Below, in pieces: positions 1 through 7,864 of a DNA stretch of 64,000 bases. The notes beneath the pieces were generated by a model. The model saw nothing but the letters and a program-made list of their open reading frames with translations, was not told the DNA's origin and made no database searches. This stretch comes from JACVRW01 sp963825345 (GTDB lineage Bacteria > Actinomycetota > Thermoleophilia > Solirubrobacterales > Thermoleophilaceae), in NCBI GenBank assembly GCA_963825345.1, contig CAWGSQ010000012.1, positions 372,001 to 436,000 of the forward strand, read 5' to 3'. Within the stretch, counting starts at the first letter, position 1, and every line of letters starts with the position of its first letter. The position numbers were made by a program, and so were the translations under genes.

Positions 1-1694
1 ACCACCGCCAGCTCCTCGCCGCCGTAGCGGGCCGGAGCATCGAGGTCGCGCGAGAGGCCGCGCAGCACGTTCGCCACCTGAGCCAGGACCTCGTCGCCCT
101 GCTGGTGGCCCCAGGTGTCGTTCACCTGCTTGAAGTCGTCGATGTCCAGCATCACGAGGCCGAGCGGAGTGTCGAAGCGGCGGCTGCGCTCGAGCTCGCG
201 GTCGAGGATCGAGGTGAACGCACGCATGTTGGCGAGGCCGGTGAGGTCGTCGGTGACCGCCTGGCGCTCCACCGTCTCGTGGAGGCTCGCGTTCTCGATC
301 GATACAACCGCCTGGCCGGCCAGGTACTCGAGCAGCTCCTCCTCCTCGCGCGTGAACGGCTCCCGGCTGCGTGCAATCGAGATGGCGCCTAGATACTCCG
401 GGCCGTCGACGAGCGAGCGCAGCCCGATCGACAGCGCATGCGCACCGCCCGCGTGCGCCGACAGAGCGCGCCGTGTGCGCTCCGCGCTCTCGTCGCCCTC
501 GAGGGCGCCCAGCAGCTCGGGCCCGACGTCCGGCCGAACCATGAATACGTGGCGTTCGGCGGACTCGATAACCCGCTCGAGGTCACCCGCAATGGGACCC
601 ACCTCGTAACGCGCGAAGGCACCACGCGCGAGCGGCAGCGCCCGCCCCACCTCCGCGTCGCAGGCGTCGACCGCCTGCCGCACTGCGAGCGCCACGACGC
701 CGTGCCGATCGAGACCGGTGGCAAGCGCGTCGCCCACGCGCCGGATCGTCTCCTCGAGCTCCTGGCGCTTGTGCTCCACCTCCTCGATCTTGGCCTCGAG
801 CTGCTCGGACATGTCGTTGAACTCGCGACCGAGCTGGGCGAACTCGTCGTTGCCCTCGACAGGGACGAGCTGGCGGAAGTCCCCGCGCGAGAGCCGGCGG
901 GCGGCGGCGAGGAAGGTCGCGATCTGGCCGGTGAGAGCCCGGCTCACGAAGGTGGCGGAGGCGAGCGCCAACAGCACGAACAGGACGAGGAAGCCGGCGA
1001 TAAGCAGCCGGTTGTCAGCGATGTGCTCCGAGAACGGGGCGGCGGGACGCAGAATCGCGAGCTCCAAGGCCACGCCACTCGGCTCGTCGAGTGAAACCAA
1101 GCGGCCGCGGTACTCGCGGCCTCCCACGTCGATGTCCGTGGCCTCCTCGGCAGGCGGCATCTCGACGCCGACTGCGCCCGTCACCGTGGACGCGAGCGTG
1201 CGGTCGTTTCGGAACACCGCCGCTTCGAGCTCGGTGAGGCGCTCGATGCGTCGCACCAGCGAGGTCGCCTCGGTGACCGAGACGGTCAGGATCGCCGATG
1301 CGCCGCCGCCGGTCACGAGCTCGGACCCGGCCCACGCGACGGCCGTGGCGCTGCCGGCCCTGGCGAGACGCCGACCGGACGGCGTCCACAGCTCGATCGC
1401 GCTGACCGGAGCGCGAACGAGCGCGCGCATGCGTCGCTCGGCCGCGCCGCTGCGGCCCGCAACTACCGCACGCTGGAGGCGCGGATCCGCGGCCACTCTC
1501 CTCAGAGCGGGGCGGGCGGCCGCCGCCGCCTCGCGATGAACGGCCAGGGCCGTGCGCGCGGCGGTGCCGATGCCGGCGTCGGCCTTGCCGGTCTCGGTGC
1601 GCGCGGCGAGGGCGAAAAGGACGATGCCGAGCGCGATCATCGGCACGATCACGATGAGCGCGAAGAACAGCCTAAGACGTCCCCTAAAGCTCAT
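1..1694 (-). CDS. Membrane-anchored sensor diguanylate cyclase (HAMP-GAF-GGDEF), C-terminus cut by window edge
   Basis: Starts with ATG at 1694 and stays open to base 1, so at least 564 codons are present. The N-terminus is a hydrophobic signal-anchor (about residues 5-27). An extracytoplasmic region of about 200 residues follows, then a second membrane segment near residue 230 and a HAMP-like linker. A GAF-like domain lies at about 325-435. A GGDEF domain begins near 480 with the start TDDLTGLANMRAF and reaches the active-site motif GGEEL at the window edge. GGEEL is a competent A-site variant, so c-di-GMP synthesis from two GTP at the membrane is the likely role. The downstream end, and any EAL domain, is outside the window. 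Confidence 0.88.
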   Translation of the reverse strand, partial: MSFRGRLRLFFALIVIVPMIALGIVLFALAARTETGKADAGIGTAARTALAVHREAAAAARPALRRVAADPRLQRAVVAGRSGAAERRMRALVRAPVSAIELWTPSGRRLARAGSATAVAWAGSELVTGGGASAILTVSVTEATSLVRRIERLTELEAAVFRNDRTLASTVTGAVGVEMPPAEEATDIDVGGREYRGRLVSLDEPSGVALELAILRPAAPFSEHIADNRLLIAGFLVLFVLLALASATFVSRALTGQIATFLAAARRLSRGDFRQLVPVEGNDEFAQLGREFNDMSEQLEAKIEEVEHKRQELEETIRRVGDALATGLDRHGVVALAVRQAVDACDAEVGRALPLARGAFARYEVGPIAGDLERVIESAERHVFMVRPDVGPELLGALEGDESAERTRRALSAHAGGAHALSIGLRSLVDGPEYLGAISIARSREPFTREEEELLEYLAGQAVVSIENASLHETVERQAVTDDLTGLANMRAFTSILDRELERSRRFDTPLGLVMLDIDDFKQVNDTWGHQQGDEVLAQVANVLRGLSRDLDAPARYGGEELAV

Positions 1695-1763
1695 GCCGCA
1701 CGTACCCCGGCATACAGGCTACCGCTGAAATCGGGCTACTTGGGCCGCTGCAGCGCCGCTACC

Positions 1764-1769
1764 ATTAAT
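1764..1769 (+). promoter_or_regulatory. Probable promoter of tRNA-Ala
   Basis: The -10 hexamer ATTAAT (1764-1769) matches TATAAT at five positions and ends 7 nt before the mature tRNA 5' end. A weak -35 (TTGGGC, 1740-1745) is 18 nt upstream of it. Inferred from sequence only. Confidence 0.5.
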
Positions 1770-1776
1770 CGGGCAC

Positions 1777-1849
1777 GGGGCTATAGCTCAGTTGGGAGAG
1801 TGCCTGGATCGCACCCAGGAGGCCGCCGGTTCGAGTCCGGCTAGCTCCA
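1777..1849 (+). tRNA. tRNA-Ala (anticodon CGC)
   Basis: A full cloverleaf can be folded by eye. The acceptor stem GGGGCTA pairs with TAGCTCC and includes the G3:U70 pair that defines alanine tRNAs. The D-arm is GCTC...GAGT. The anticodon stem CCTGG/CCAGG encloses a loop with CGC at 1810-1812. The T-arm GCCGG-TTCGAGT-CCGGC and discriminator A73 complete it. CCA is not encoded (the next bases are TCA). The 3' end directly abuts the stop codon of the convergent gene at 1850. Confidence 0.96.
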
Positions 1850-2587
1850 TCACGGGACGCACCTGAAGCCGTAGCTCGCGAACGAGACCGCGTAACGGCG
1901 GTGCGCGTCGCAGTCGATGTTCGTGATCTCCCCGCTCGCGACGACCACGTCGCAGAGGACCACCCAGGGCTCGCTCGGGCACGGCGGGCACTGCGCCCGC
2001 TCCTTGCCGCCGGTGCACGACCACGAGGCCTCGAGCGCGGTCTCGGACTCCTGCTGCTCCCGGTAGAGCGTTGGCAGCTCGGTGAGCACCTTCAGCTCGA
2101 ACCCGTCGCGGATACGGCTGTACTCGCAGTCGCCGTCCTCGCAGCCACAGCCGCAGCCCGGCGCGCGGACGGGACGCGCCAGCCGCTCGACGTGACGTAC
2201 GGCCAGATACACCGTGGCCCCGTCCTTCACACTCGGCGGGTCGCCGCACCAGACATCCACGTCCCCGCAGTCGAGGCTGCTGACGGACGACTGCTTGCAC
2301 ACATCGATAGTCGTGTCGCCGTCGATCAGGATCTCGTCTCCGAGCGGCCCAAGGATGTAGCCCTCGGACACGGTCGCCACGCACTCGTCGTATGTGACGC
2401 CAGCGCCGCACACCACTCCCCATCCGTGCAGCAGCCTGTTGTGGCGCCGCAGCTTCTCTCGGAAGTAGATCTGGTCCTGCGTCAGGTCATCGGCGCCGAC
2501 CAGCTGGCGGGGGAAGAAGCGCGAGCGCTCGAGGCTCAACGCGTCGCCGACGCCGCAGTCGTGGCAATTGCCGAGCGTGGTGGTCAT
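1850..2587 (-). CDS. Protein of unknown function, possible companion of contractile-injection-system loci
   Basis: 245 aa from an ATG preceded by a strong Shine-Dalgarno sequence (GAGGAGGAG). The N-terminal ~60 residues carry the motifs SRFFPRQLVGADD, YFREKLRRHNRLLHGW and GVVCG, followed by a compact domain with GDEILIDG. Further on are DGATVYLAVRH and a cysteine-rich stretch (CGCGCEDGDC), then SRIRDGFEL. The middle part is recognisably related to the upstream gene (2600-3814), so the two are paralogues. It lies 12 nt after that gene in the same operon. I recall such proteins beside eCIS genes, but I do not know a function. There is no signal peptide or membrane segment. Confidence 0.75.
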   Translation of the reverse strand: MTTTLGNCHDCGVGDALSLERSRFFPRQLVGADDLTQDQIYFREKLRRHNRLLHGWGVVCGAGVTYDECVATVSEGYILGPLGDEILIDGDTTIDVCKQSSVSSLDCGDVDVWCGDPPSVKDGATVYLAVRHVERLARPVRAPGCGCGCEDGDCEYSRIRDGFELKVLTELPTLYREQQESETALEASWSCTGGKERAQCPPCPSEPWVVLCDVVVASGEITNIDCDAHRRYAVSFASYGFRCVP

Positions 2588-2599
2588 CTCGCTCCTCCT

Positions 2600-3814
2600 C
2601 TAGAGGCTGATGTGGAATGACGAATGGAAGATGCCTCCCTCGATGCCGTTCCCGCTCGGGAGTGAGGGCATCGGGGTGGGCGGTGTCGCGATGGCGCCCA
2701 CGAGGGCCGGCGCGAGAGTGGCCGACAGGATCGAGAACGTCCAGAGCATGTCGAAGACCTCGCTCGTCAGCCCGGTGCCGTGGAAGTCGGCGTCGAGCAG
2801 CTCGACATCCTCCTCGGAGGCGATCTGGGTCACGTCGTCCGACCGCATGAGGACGAGCGCCCATGCACTCTTTGCCTCGAGCAGCCCAAGCAGCTCCCGC
2901 AGGCTGGTGGTGGTGCCGGCGTTGCCCAGCGGCCCCTTCATACCCACGAACTTGTAGTTCGCGGTCTGGCCCTCTCCGCCCGAGAGCGTGCCGTCGACGG
3001 CATCGCGGAACTCGAGCCGCAGCGCCACCCCCACTTTCTGTGTGGCCTCGGGCAGCAGGATCACCCTCAGCCACTCATCCGGCTGTGCCAGCCGCTCCGC
3101 GTTCATCTTGTGGTCGAACGAGACGGCGATCCCACCGTCGGGCATGTTCAGACGCGTGTTGAAGTCGGCGAGCTCGACGTCCGTCGGTGTCGCCTCCTCA
3201 TCGGCGGTCGTGGGCGGCGCGGGTGGCGGCGGCCACATTTCCACCACCTTCGGCGCCGTCACGGTGACGGTGCGGCCGCAGCATTCCTCGATGCGCTCGG
3301 CCAGGCAGAGGATCAGGTCGAGCAGCACGGCGTTCGAGTAGATCGTCCTGCGCGGCAGGCATTCCTCGACGGCAATCCCTTCCTCGCTCGTCCCGACCAG
3401 CGCGATCGGCACGCAGTCTGGGCCTGGCCCGCACGGCGCGTGGTAGACCGAGCAGAGGCGATGCCGCAGAACCGAGGCGGTGCCTCGGCTTGGCTGCGCT
3501 GGCTGGCTGCCGATCTCGTGGAGGTGCGCCACGAGCGCGCGCTCCATCATGGTCTCGCGGACACCCCTGATGGGCCGGTCCTCCCTGATGTCGTCGAGCG
3601 GAGACCTTGGCCCGCGCAGGATGCTGCAGGGGTCCTCCGGCAGCGGCGCCTGGTCCGCCGGCATGAGCGTGAACTTGAAGCGCTCGCGCACCGCGCCGGG
3701 CACGCAGTCCTCGCGGAGGTCGCAGTCAGCGACCAGCACGGGGGACGGCTCGACATCACATTCGTGGTACGAGAGGCAGAGCACGATGCCGGTGCTTGCA
3801 GGCACGGGCTGCAC
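2600..3814 (-). CDS. Paralogue of the downstream unknown protein, apparently missing its N-terminal domain
   Basis: 404 aa from GTG at 3814, which gives MQPVPASTG. The segment GIVLCLSYHECDVEPSPV...CDLREDC...RERFKFTL aligns by eye with the VYLAVRH...CEYSRIRDGFEL segment of the next gene. However, the ~100 residues that precede this segment there (FFPRQL...HGWGVVCG) are absent here. The frame stays open upstream of the GTG (reading ACTQVSDV), straight into the truncated ATPase gene, which suggests a deletion joined the two. The C-terminal half is longer than in the paralogue and has no recognised domain. Probably expressed as part of the 5230-1850 operon, but it may be a fragment. Confidence 0.6.
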   Translation of the reverse strand: MQPVPASTGIVLCLSYHECDVEPSPVLVADCDLREDCVPGAVRERFKFTLMPADQAPLPEDPCSILRGPRSPLDDIREDRPIRGVRETMMERALVAHLHEIGSQPAQPSRGTASVLRHRLCSVYHAPCGPGPDCVPIALVGTSEEGIAVEECLPRRTIYSNAVLLDLILCLAERIEECCGRTVTVTAPKVVEMWPPPPAPPTTADEEATPTDVELADFNTRLNMPDGGIAVSFDHKMNAERLAQPDEWLRVILLPEATQKVGVALRLEFRDAVDGTLSGGEGQTANYKFVGMKGPLGNAGTTTSLRELLGLLEAKSAWALVLMRSDDVTQIASEEDVELLDADFHGTGLTSEVFDMLWTFSILSATLAPALVGAIATPPTPMPSLPSGNGIEGGIFHSSFHISL

Positions 3815-4163
3815 GTCCGAAACCTGCGTACACGCGCTCGTAGCGGAGATCGACCTCGGACGCGAGGGCGATCACCAGCAGGTCGATGTCGAAGCTCGAC
3901 AGGCCGAACTGCGACGCGAGCGCCCCGAGAGCGCCGCCGAGCTCGTACCCGTCCGGCGCTGCGATGCCGAGCGGCTCGCCCGGCTGCCGCGTCAGCGACC
4001 GGGCGACGTCGTCGTGGGCCAGGTATAGCCCGCGGAAGGGATCTGTCCCCGGGGCCACGCCAGTGAGCTCGGCGCTTCGCTCGACGGCACGCGCGAGCAA
4101 CTCGTCGAGCCGCTGGAGGACTGGCCACAGCTCCGTCCCGATGCCCGGCGCCTCACTGGGCAT
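3756..4163 (-). pseudogene. N-terminal remnant of an eCIS-type AAA+ ATPase
   Basis: 135 codons from ATG at 4163. The reading frame shows motifs I associate with the N-terminal region of the ATPase of extracellular contractile injection systems: DPFRGLYLAHDDVA, FGLSSFDIDLLVIALA and EVDLRYERVYA. Right after VYA the similarity stops. The frame runs through sequence belonging to the next gene and ends at 3756, overlapping that gene by 59 nt. The Walker A, Walker B and winged-helix parts are all missing, so the product cannot be an ATPase. It overlaps the preceding gene by 11 nt, showing a former tight operon. Confidence 0.7.
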
Positions 4164-4524
4164 GGATCGACCTCCAATCCGGCCTGCGAATGGCGCCGAG
4201 CAGCGTCTCCGGGGAGATGTCGCCGATGCGCGTGCGCGTTGGGCAGAGCTCCCAGAGCGAGGCCTCCTCGCCGCTTCCGGCAACGGCGAGCACCCTCGCC
4301 GACGGGCGCTGATCGAGCAACGTCAGGTGGATGTCGGCGAGTGCCGGATCACGCACCGAGACGATCACGAAGTCGGCGTCCGTGGCGGCCTCGGCGTCCA
4401 CCGTCCCCGGCTCCGAATCGCGCTCGCCGACTATCTCGACGTCGCCGGCATCGGCAACGATGTCGCGCACGAGACTGCGCAGGAACTTCGAGCCGAATAC
4501 GAATATGCGCCGCGATTGGGGCAA
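4153..4524 (-). CDS. Small receiver-like protein
   Basis: 123 aa from ATG at 4524. The pattern RRIFVFGSKFLRSLV, DADFVIVSV, ARVLAVAG and ISPETLLGAI follows the beta-alpha order of a response-regulator receiver. The acidic pocket and the phospho-accepting aspartate are not in the expected places, so it is best called receiver-like. It sits 73 nt downstream of the LuxR-type gene and overlaps the ATPase remnant, so it belongs to the same operon. No output domain is present. Confidence 0.6.
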   Translation of the reverse strand: MPQSRRIFVFGSKFLRSLVRDIVADAGDVEIVGERDSEPGTVDAEAATDADFVIVSVRDPALADIHLTLLDQRPSARVLAVAGSGEEASLWELCPTRTRIGDISPETLLGAIRRPDWRSIHAQ

Positions 4525-4597
4525 GGCCGACGATGATCTGCCCGCGGCCGCTGGGACGGAAGGGATCGTTGGATCCCAATTCGGTTCAGTGCGAGGA

Positions 4598-5230
4598 CTA
4601 GTCCCTCAGCGCGAGGCCTGACCGACGGATGTGGGCCGCGGCGTCGGCGCGCCGGTGGACCCCGAGCTTTTCGAGGATCCGGTGCACGTGGTTTTTTACG
4701 GTCGGCAACTCGATCCCGAGGCGGGACGCGATCTCCTTGTTCATGAGGCCCTGCTCGATCAGCTGGGCGATCTCGAACTCGCGCGGGCTGAGTGCCGCGT
4801 CGCCGTTCGGATTGCGCGCGAGCGCACGAACGCGGCTAAGCAGAGCGGCGGCGGTCTTTGGAGAGCAAACGAGCTGGTTGTCAGCCGCGCTCAGTATCGC
4901 CGCCACGAGGTCCGAGATCGTGCCGTCCTCCGTCACGATCCCGGCGACGCCCGCCTCCGCCCATTCGATGACATCCGGTGGTTTCTCTGCCAGCGCCAGC
5001 ACGATCACCCGCAAATCCGGCCGCCGCGTTGTCAGAGCGCGCGCGAACGACGGCCCGGCTGCGACGTCGAGCACCACGATGTCGGACGCCCGCTCATCGA
5101 GAAGGGCGAGCGCCTCGTGTGCCGAGGCAGCCGCCCCGACCACGTCCAAGCTCTCGTCGCGGACAAGCGCCTGCGTCAGGCCTTCTCGATAGAGCCGGAC
5201 TGGCGCAACGATGAGGACGCGGAGAGTCAA
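4598..5230 (-). CDS. LuxR/NarL-family regulator with degenerate receiver domain
   Basis: About 210 aa from TTG at 5230 (LTLRVLIVAPVRLYREG), which has AGAGG just upstream. Residues ~1-120 are a NarL-type receiver. The phosphorylatable Asp is present (IVVLDVA), but the acidic pair near the N-terminus is replaced by A-P. The conserved Thr/Ser and Lys also look lost (VLALA, GVAGIVT). Residues ~145-205 form a LuxR helix-turn-helix (LSPREFEIAQLIEQG, NKEIASRLGI, VKNHVHRILEKLGV). It heads the operon of the eCIS relic and probably controls it or once did. An upstream start is possible, but that extension does not look like a domain. Confidence 0.85.
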   Translation of the reverse strand: MTLRVLIVAPVRLYREGLTQALVRDESLDVVGAAASAHEALALLDERASDIVVLDVAAGPSFARALTTRRPDLRVIVLALAEKPPDVIEWAEAGVAGIVTEDGTISDLVAAILSAADNQLVCSPKTAAALLSRVRALARNPNGDAALSPREFEIAQLIEQGLMNKEIASRLGIELPTVKNHVHRILEKLGVHRRADAAAHIRRSGLALRD

Positions 5231-5507
5231 TCGACCTCTGGAGCTTGGATGCTTCGCCGCAGCCGATCCAACTACACCCGCGCGGCGCGTGCAAAGGTCC
5301 CTCGCGCCAAGTGCAGAGGTTCGCCGCCGGAGCCGCTGCGGCGCTTGTGTTTGTCTCGCGCTCGTGAACCGACCCAAGGGGACTCATCCAGCTTCCATCA
5401 TCCGTCGAGGCTTCGAGAGCCAGGCAGAACCCTTGTCTAGTGAAGTCGATCGGACTACTCCAAAGCGGTAGTGTGCGACTGAGCAGTTCTACAACGGGGG
5501 TTTTCGC

Positions 5508-6218
5508 ATGTCTCGACCGGGCCGTTTTGCGCTTCGGGTCTCAGCCATCACGGCCGTGTTGTTCGCCGTGCTCGCACCACCAAGCTTCGGACAGGCGGTC
5601 AGCCTCGACGGCGAAACCCTCGAGACGCCTATCGTCACGGGGCAGACGACGTACGGCTCGTTCACGTGTGACAAGGACGGCACGACCGTGATCCCGTTCC
5701 AGACGGAGGGGCAGGCCTTCGGGCCCTACACCGGCACCTTCATCGAGACCGGAACGATCACCGTCGGCCCGCAGGCGGACACCACCATCGACTCGCGTGG
5801 CGTGGGCACCATCCTCGCTTTCCAGGCGAGCTTCACGATCACGAGCCAGTTCCCGAGCGCAACCGTGACCGGCACGAAGCAGCTCGCTCCAAATGCGCCC
5901 TCAGCGTCGGACCTCTCCGCGTTCGGCCGCTGCGATCCCGACGGCTCGTCGCCCCCGGACACCGACGTGACAGCGATCGTAAGCGACCCGTTCGTGGTCT
6001 ACAGCGCTCAGATCAACTCGGTCACGGGTACACGGACCGACAGCGGCACGAGCGGCTTCGTGATCCAGACTACGACGGGCCCCGGCTCGCCGCACACGTT
6101 CCTGGAGGCGTTCAACTCGACGGAGCCGGACTGTGAGGACGGCAACAACGGGAACGGGCAGGGGCAAGGGCACCCGAAGAAGAACCACGACAACGACGAC
6201 AACGAGGTCTGCGAGTAG
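5508..6218 (+). CDS. Secreted protein of unknown function with charged C-terminal tail
   Basis: 236 aa from ATG at 5508. A signal peptide (about residues 1-29, ending PPSFGQA) precedes a Thr/Ser/Gly-rich domain. This domain has CDKDGTTVIPF near the start and alternating hydrophobic/polar strands typical of a beta-sandwich. Cys pairs (CDKDG, FGRCDPDG, PDCEDG, VCE) may form disulphides. The last ~35 residues are Gly/Asn/Lys/Asp-rich low complexity. It is a single gene divergent from the LuxR operon. A TAGTGT hexamer about 5470 may be its -10. I do not recognise the family. Confidence 0.78.
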   Translation: MSRPGRFALRVSAITAVLFAVLAPPSFGQAVSLDGETLETPIVTGQTTYGSFTCDKDGTTVIPFQTEGQAFGPYTGTFIETGTITVGPQADTTIDSRGVGTILAFQASFTITSQFPSATVTGTKQLAPNAPSASDLSAFGRCDPDGSSPPDTDVTAIVSDPFVVYSAQINSVTGTRTDSGTSGFVIQTTTGPGSPHTFLEAFNSTEPDCEDGNNGNGQGQGHPKKNHDNDDNEVCE

Positions 6219-6243
6219 ATCGCGTCGCGCTCGACCCCTAGGG

Positions 6244-6387
6244 CTAGGCCGTAGCGCTGGCGTTCTCGAACGCCGCGGCCACGCCCTTGGCGTTCGCGCC
6301 GGCACCCGCCTCGAGCACGAACGGGACGCCCCGGATCGTGACCGCGATGGTCTTGCCGGCGGCTGGGCGGGCGCCCGTGACTGCCAT
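6244..6387 (-). CDS. Possible 47-aa small protein
   Basis: ATG at 6387 gives a 47-residue frame containing KTIAVTIRGVPFVLEAG and ending ENASATA. It starts 22 nt after the stop of the 58-aa gene on the same strand, as a second cistron would. The ribosome-binding site is poor and no family is recognised, so it may be spurious. Confidence 0.3.
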   Translation of the reverse strand: MAVTGARPAAGKTIAVTIRGVPFVLEAGAGANAKGVAAAFENASATA

Positions 6388-6409
6388 ATAGCGCAGAAGC
6401 CAGCGCGCC

Positions 6410-6586
6410 CTAGGCGGCCCGCGGCTCGACATCGACGACGACCGCCACCTTCGGCTCATGCCAGAGGCAGACGATGCCGCCGTCCTCGTGATCCAGGATC
6501 TCGTCGGGCTCGGGGAGGTCGTGGTCGGCGAGCAGCTGTCGCATGGCGCGCTCGGCCTGGTCGCGCGTGGGTTCGTCTTGGGGCAT
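6410..6586 (-). CDS. Small acidic protein (58 aa) of unknown function
   Basis: ATG at 6586 gives 58 residues: MPQDEPTRDQAERAMRQLL, then an Asp/Glu/Pro-rich middle (DHDLPEPDEILDHEDG) and the strand pattern GIVCLWHEP-KVAVVVDVE. The codon choice is that of a real high-GC gene (third positions nearly all G or C), and the amphipathic helix followed by two beta strands looks like a folded domain. It falls in the gap between the secreted protein and the CHRD gene. Confidence 0.55.
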   Translation of the reverse strand: MPQDEPTRDQAERAMRQLLADHDLPEPDEILDHEDGGIVCLWHEPKVAVVVDVEPRAA

Positions 6587-6655
6587 GGGCCCAGACTGCC
6601 CCGCGGCGGAGCACGCGTGGGTTACCTGCGCGACAACTCGGTTGTAGCTGAGCGA

Positions 6656-7192
6656 CTACCGAGCGCGGCCTTTCCGCTCGAGCTGTGCGCGGATCTCGCC
6701 ACCCGGGTACTTCTCGGTGTGCACGTTCGCGTAGGTGGCTCCCGCTCGAATGGCGCGGACCAGCTCGCCGAACTCACCCGGGGCGATGCCCTGGGGCGAG
6801 GGGCCGATCACATCGGCCGCGTGGAGCGTCCCGGTGACGGTGGCGGGCGGGTCCGGGCAGGGCTTCGTGCCGGCCGGACCGCCGCCGGTGTTGTCGCACA
6901 GGAACACGATCACACCCGCGTTCACGCCGCGCTGCCCCAGGTGGATGTGCGCCTGGAGAGGCTTGGCCTCGAGGCGGGCGTACGTGAGCTTGTACGTGAT
7001 CGCGGTGCCGTGGTTGCGGATGCTCGCCCGGAAGGTGCCGTGGCCGCTCGTCGAGAGCGCCGGAACCTCCTGATAGCCGGTGAGCCGCTCGCTGAAGTCG
7101 TTGCCTCCCTGGGCCAACGCCACCGCCCCGGCCACGCCAACGGCGGTCAGCGCACCCACGCCGACGGCCAGCTTTGCACGGACATTCATCAC
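6656..7192 (-). CDS. Secreted CHRD-domain protein
   Basis: 178 aa; the start MMNVR has GAGGGAGG upstream. A signal peptide occupies about residues 1-28 (ending VALAQ). The rest is a CHRD domain: LTGYQEVPALSTSGHGTF, ITYKLTYARLE, AHIHLGQRGVNAGVIVFLC, and the ending YANVHTEKYPGGEIRAQL. These are the hallmarks of bacterial CHRD proteins, whose function is unknown. It stands alone in its transcription unit. The 213 bp upstream (7193-7405) contain no further gene. Confidence 0.9.
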   Translation of the reverse strand: MMNVRAKLAVGVGALTAVGVAGAVALAQGGNDFSERLTGYQEVPALSTSGHGTFRASIRNHGTAITYKLTYARLEAKPLQAHIHLGQRGVNAGVIVFLCDNTGGGPAGTKPCPDPPATVTGTLHAADVIGPSPQGIAPGEFGELVRAIRAGATYANVHTEKYPGGEIRAQLERKGRAR

Positions 7193-7405
7193 GTGAACCT
7201 CCCTCTCGTGGAACGACCTGCTGGGAGGTACGGGCGGGGGGTGGCCTCGGTTCGACTCGCTCCAGCGGTCGCCGCGCGCGCAGCGTCGCCCGTTTGCGGT
7301 GAAAGGGTGGGGTCCGTCGGTTGTGCCGTCAGTTAATCCGCCTATGCAGGACTAAGTGACGGCGGTCCCTTCGTCAAAGGCCGCGGTCGGGCGGCGCGGC
7401 GCGGC

Positions 7406-7825
7406 CTAAAGCTTCTGCCAGAGCCCGCCGAGCGCGCGCAGCTCGTCCCGCGAGAAGCGGTCGAGGAAGAGGGCGCGCACGCCGTCGAGGTGCGTGCGCC
7501 GCGCCGCATCGAAGAGCCGCCGGCCCTCGGGGGTGATCTCCGCGAACAGACCGCGGGCGTCGCTCTCGCAGCGCTCGCGCTTCAGCAGGCCGTCGCGCTC
7601 GAGGCGGTCGACCAGGCGCGTGAGGCCGCTGCGGCTCAGCAGCACCGACTCGGCCAGCTCCGACATGCGCATCCGGCCGTCGGGCGCATCCGCGAGGAAG
7701 AGCAGTACCTCGTATGAGGACAGCGGAAGGTTGTGCTCACGCGCGAGCTGGGCGTCGAGCGCCCGGGTGAGCTCGGCGTGCGCCCGCAGCATCCCGCGCC
7801 ACGCGGCCAGCTCCTCTTCGTTCAG
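7406..7825 (-). CDS. MarR-family transcriptional regulator
   Basis: About 139 aa. The winged-helix core is clear: REHNLPLSSYEVLLFL, MRMSELAESVLLSRSGLTRLVDRLERDGL, ERCESDARGLFAEIT. The start is uncertain. There is no ATG, GTG or TTG in frame between the divergent promoter and the natural N-terminus, so I place it at CTG 7825 (LNEEELAAWRG). ATG at 7792 is the only standard alternative and would delete 11 residues. It diverges from the esterase gene, and an 18-bp palindrome lies between their -10 boxes, so it likely represses itself and that gene. Confidence 0.85.
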   Translation of the reverse strand: MNEEELAAWRGMLRAHAELTRALDAQLAREHNLPLSSYEVLLFLADAPDGRMRMSELAESVLLSRSGLTRLVDRLERDGLLKRERCESDARGLFAEITPEGRRLFDAARRTHLDGVRALFLDRFSRDELRALGGLWQKL

Positions 7826-7836
7826 GAGCGCTGCTG

Positions 7837-7864
7837 TAGAGTGATTGCTGATGCAATCATTATA
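7837..7864. promoter_or_regulatory. Divergent promoters with MarR-type operator
   Basis: TGATTGC (7842-7848) and its exact reverse complement GCAATCA (7853-7859) are separated by 4 nt, forming an 18-bp perfect palindrome. On the left it touches a plus-strand -10 (TAGAGT, 7837-7842) for the esterase. On the right it touches a consensus minus-strand -10 (TATAAT, 7864 to 7859) for marR. A dimer bound here would cover both transcription starts. Confidence 0.75.

Noticed and set aside
1777..5230. Genomic island inserted at tRNA-Ala
   Set aside because: The eCIS relic lies next to a tRNA gene, but I found no integrase and no repeated copy of the tRNA 3' end that would mark an attachment site.
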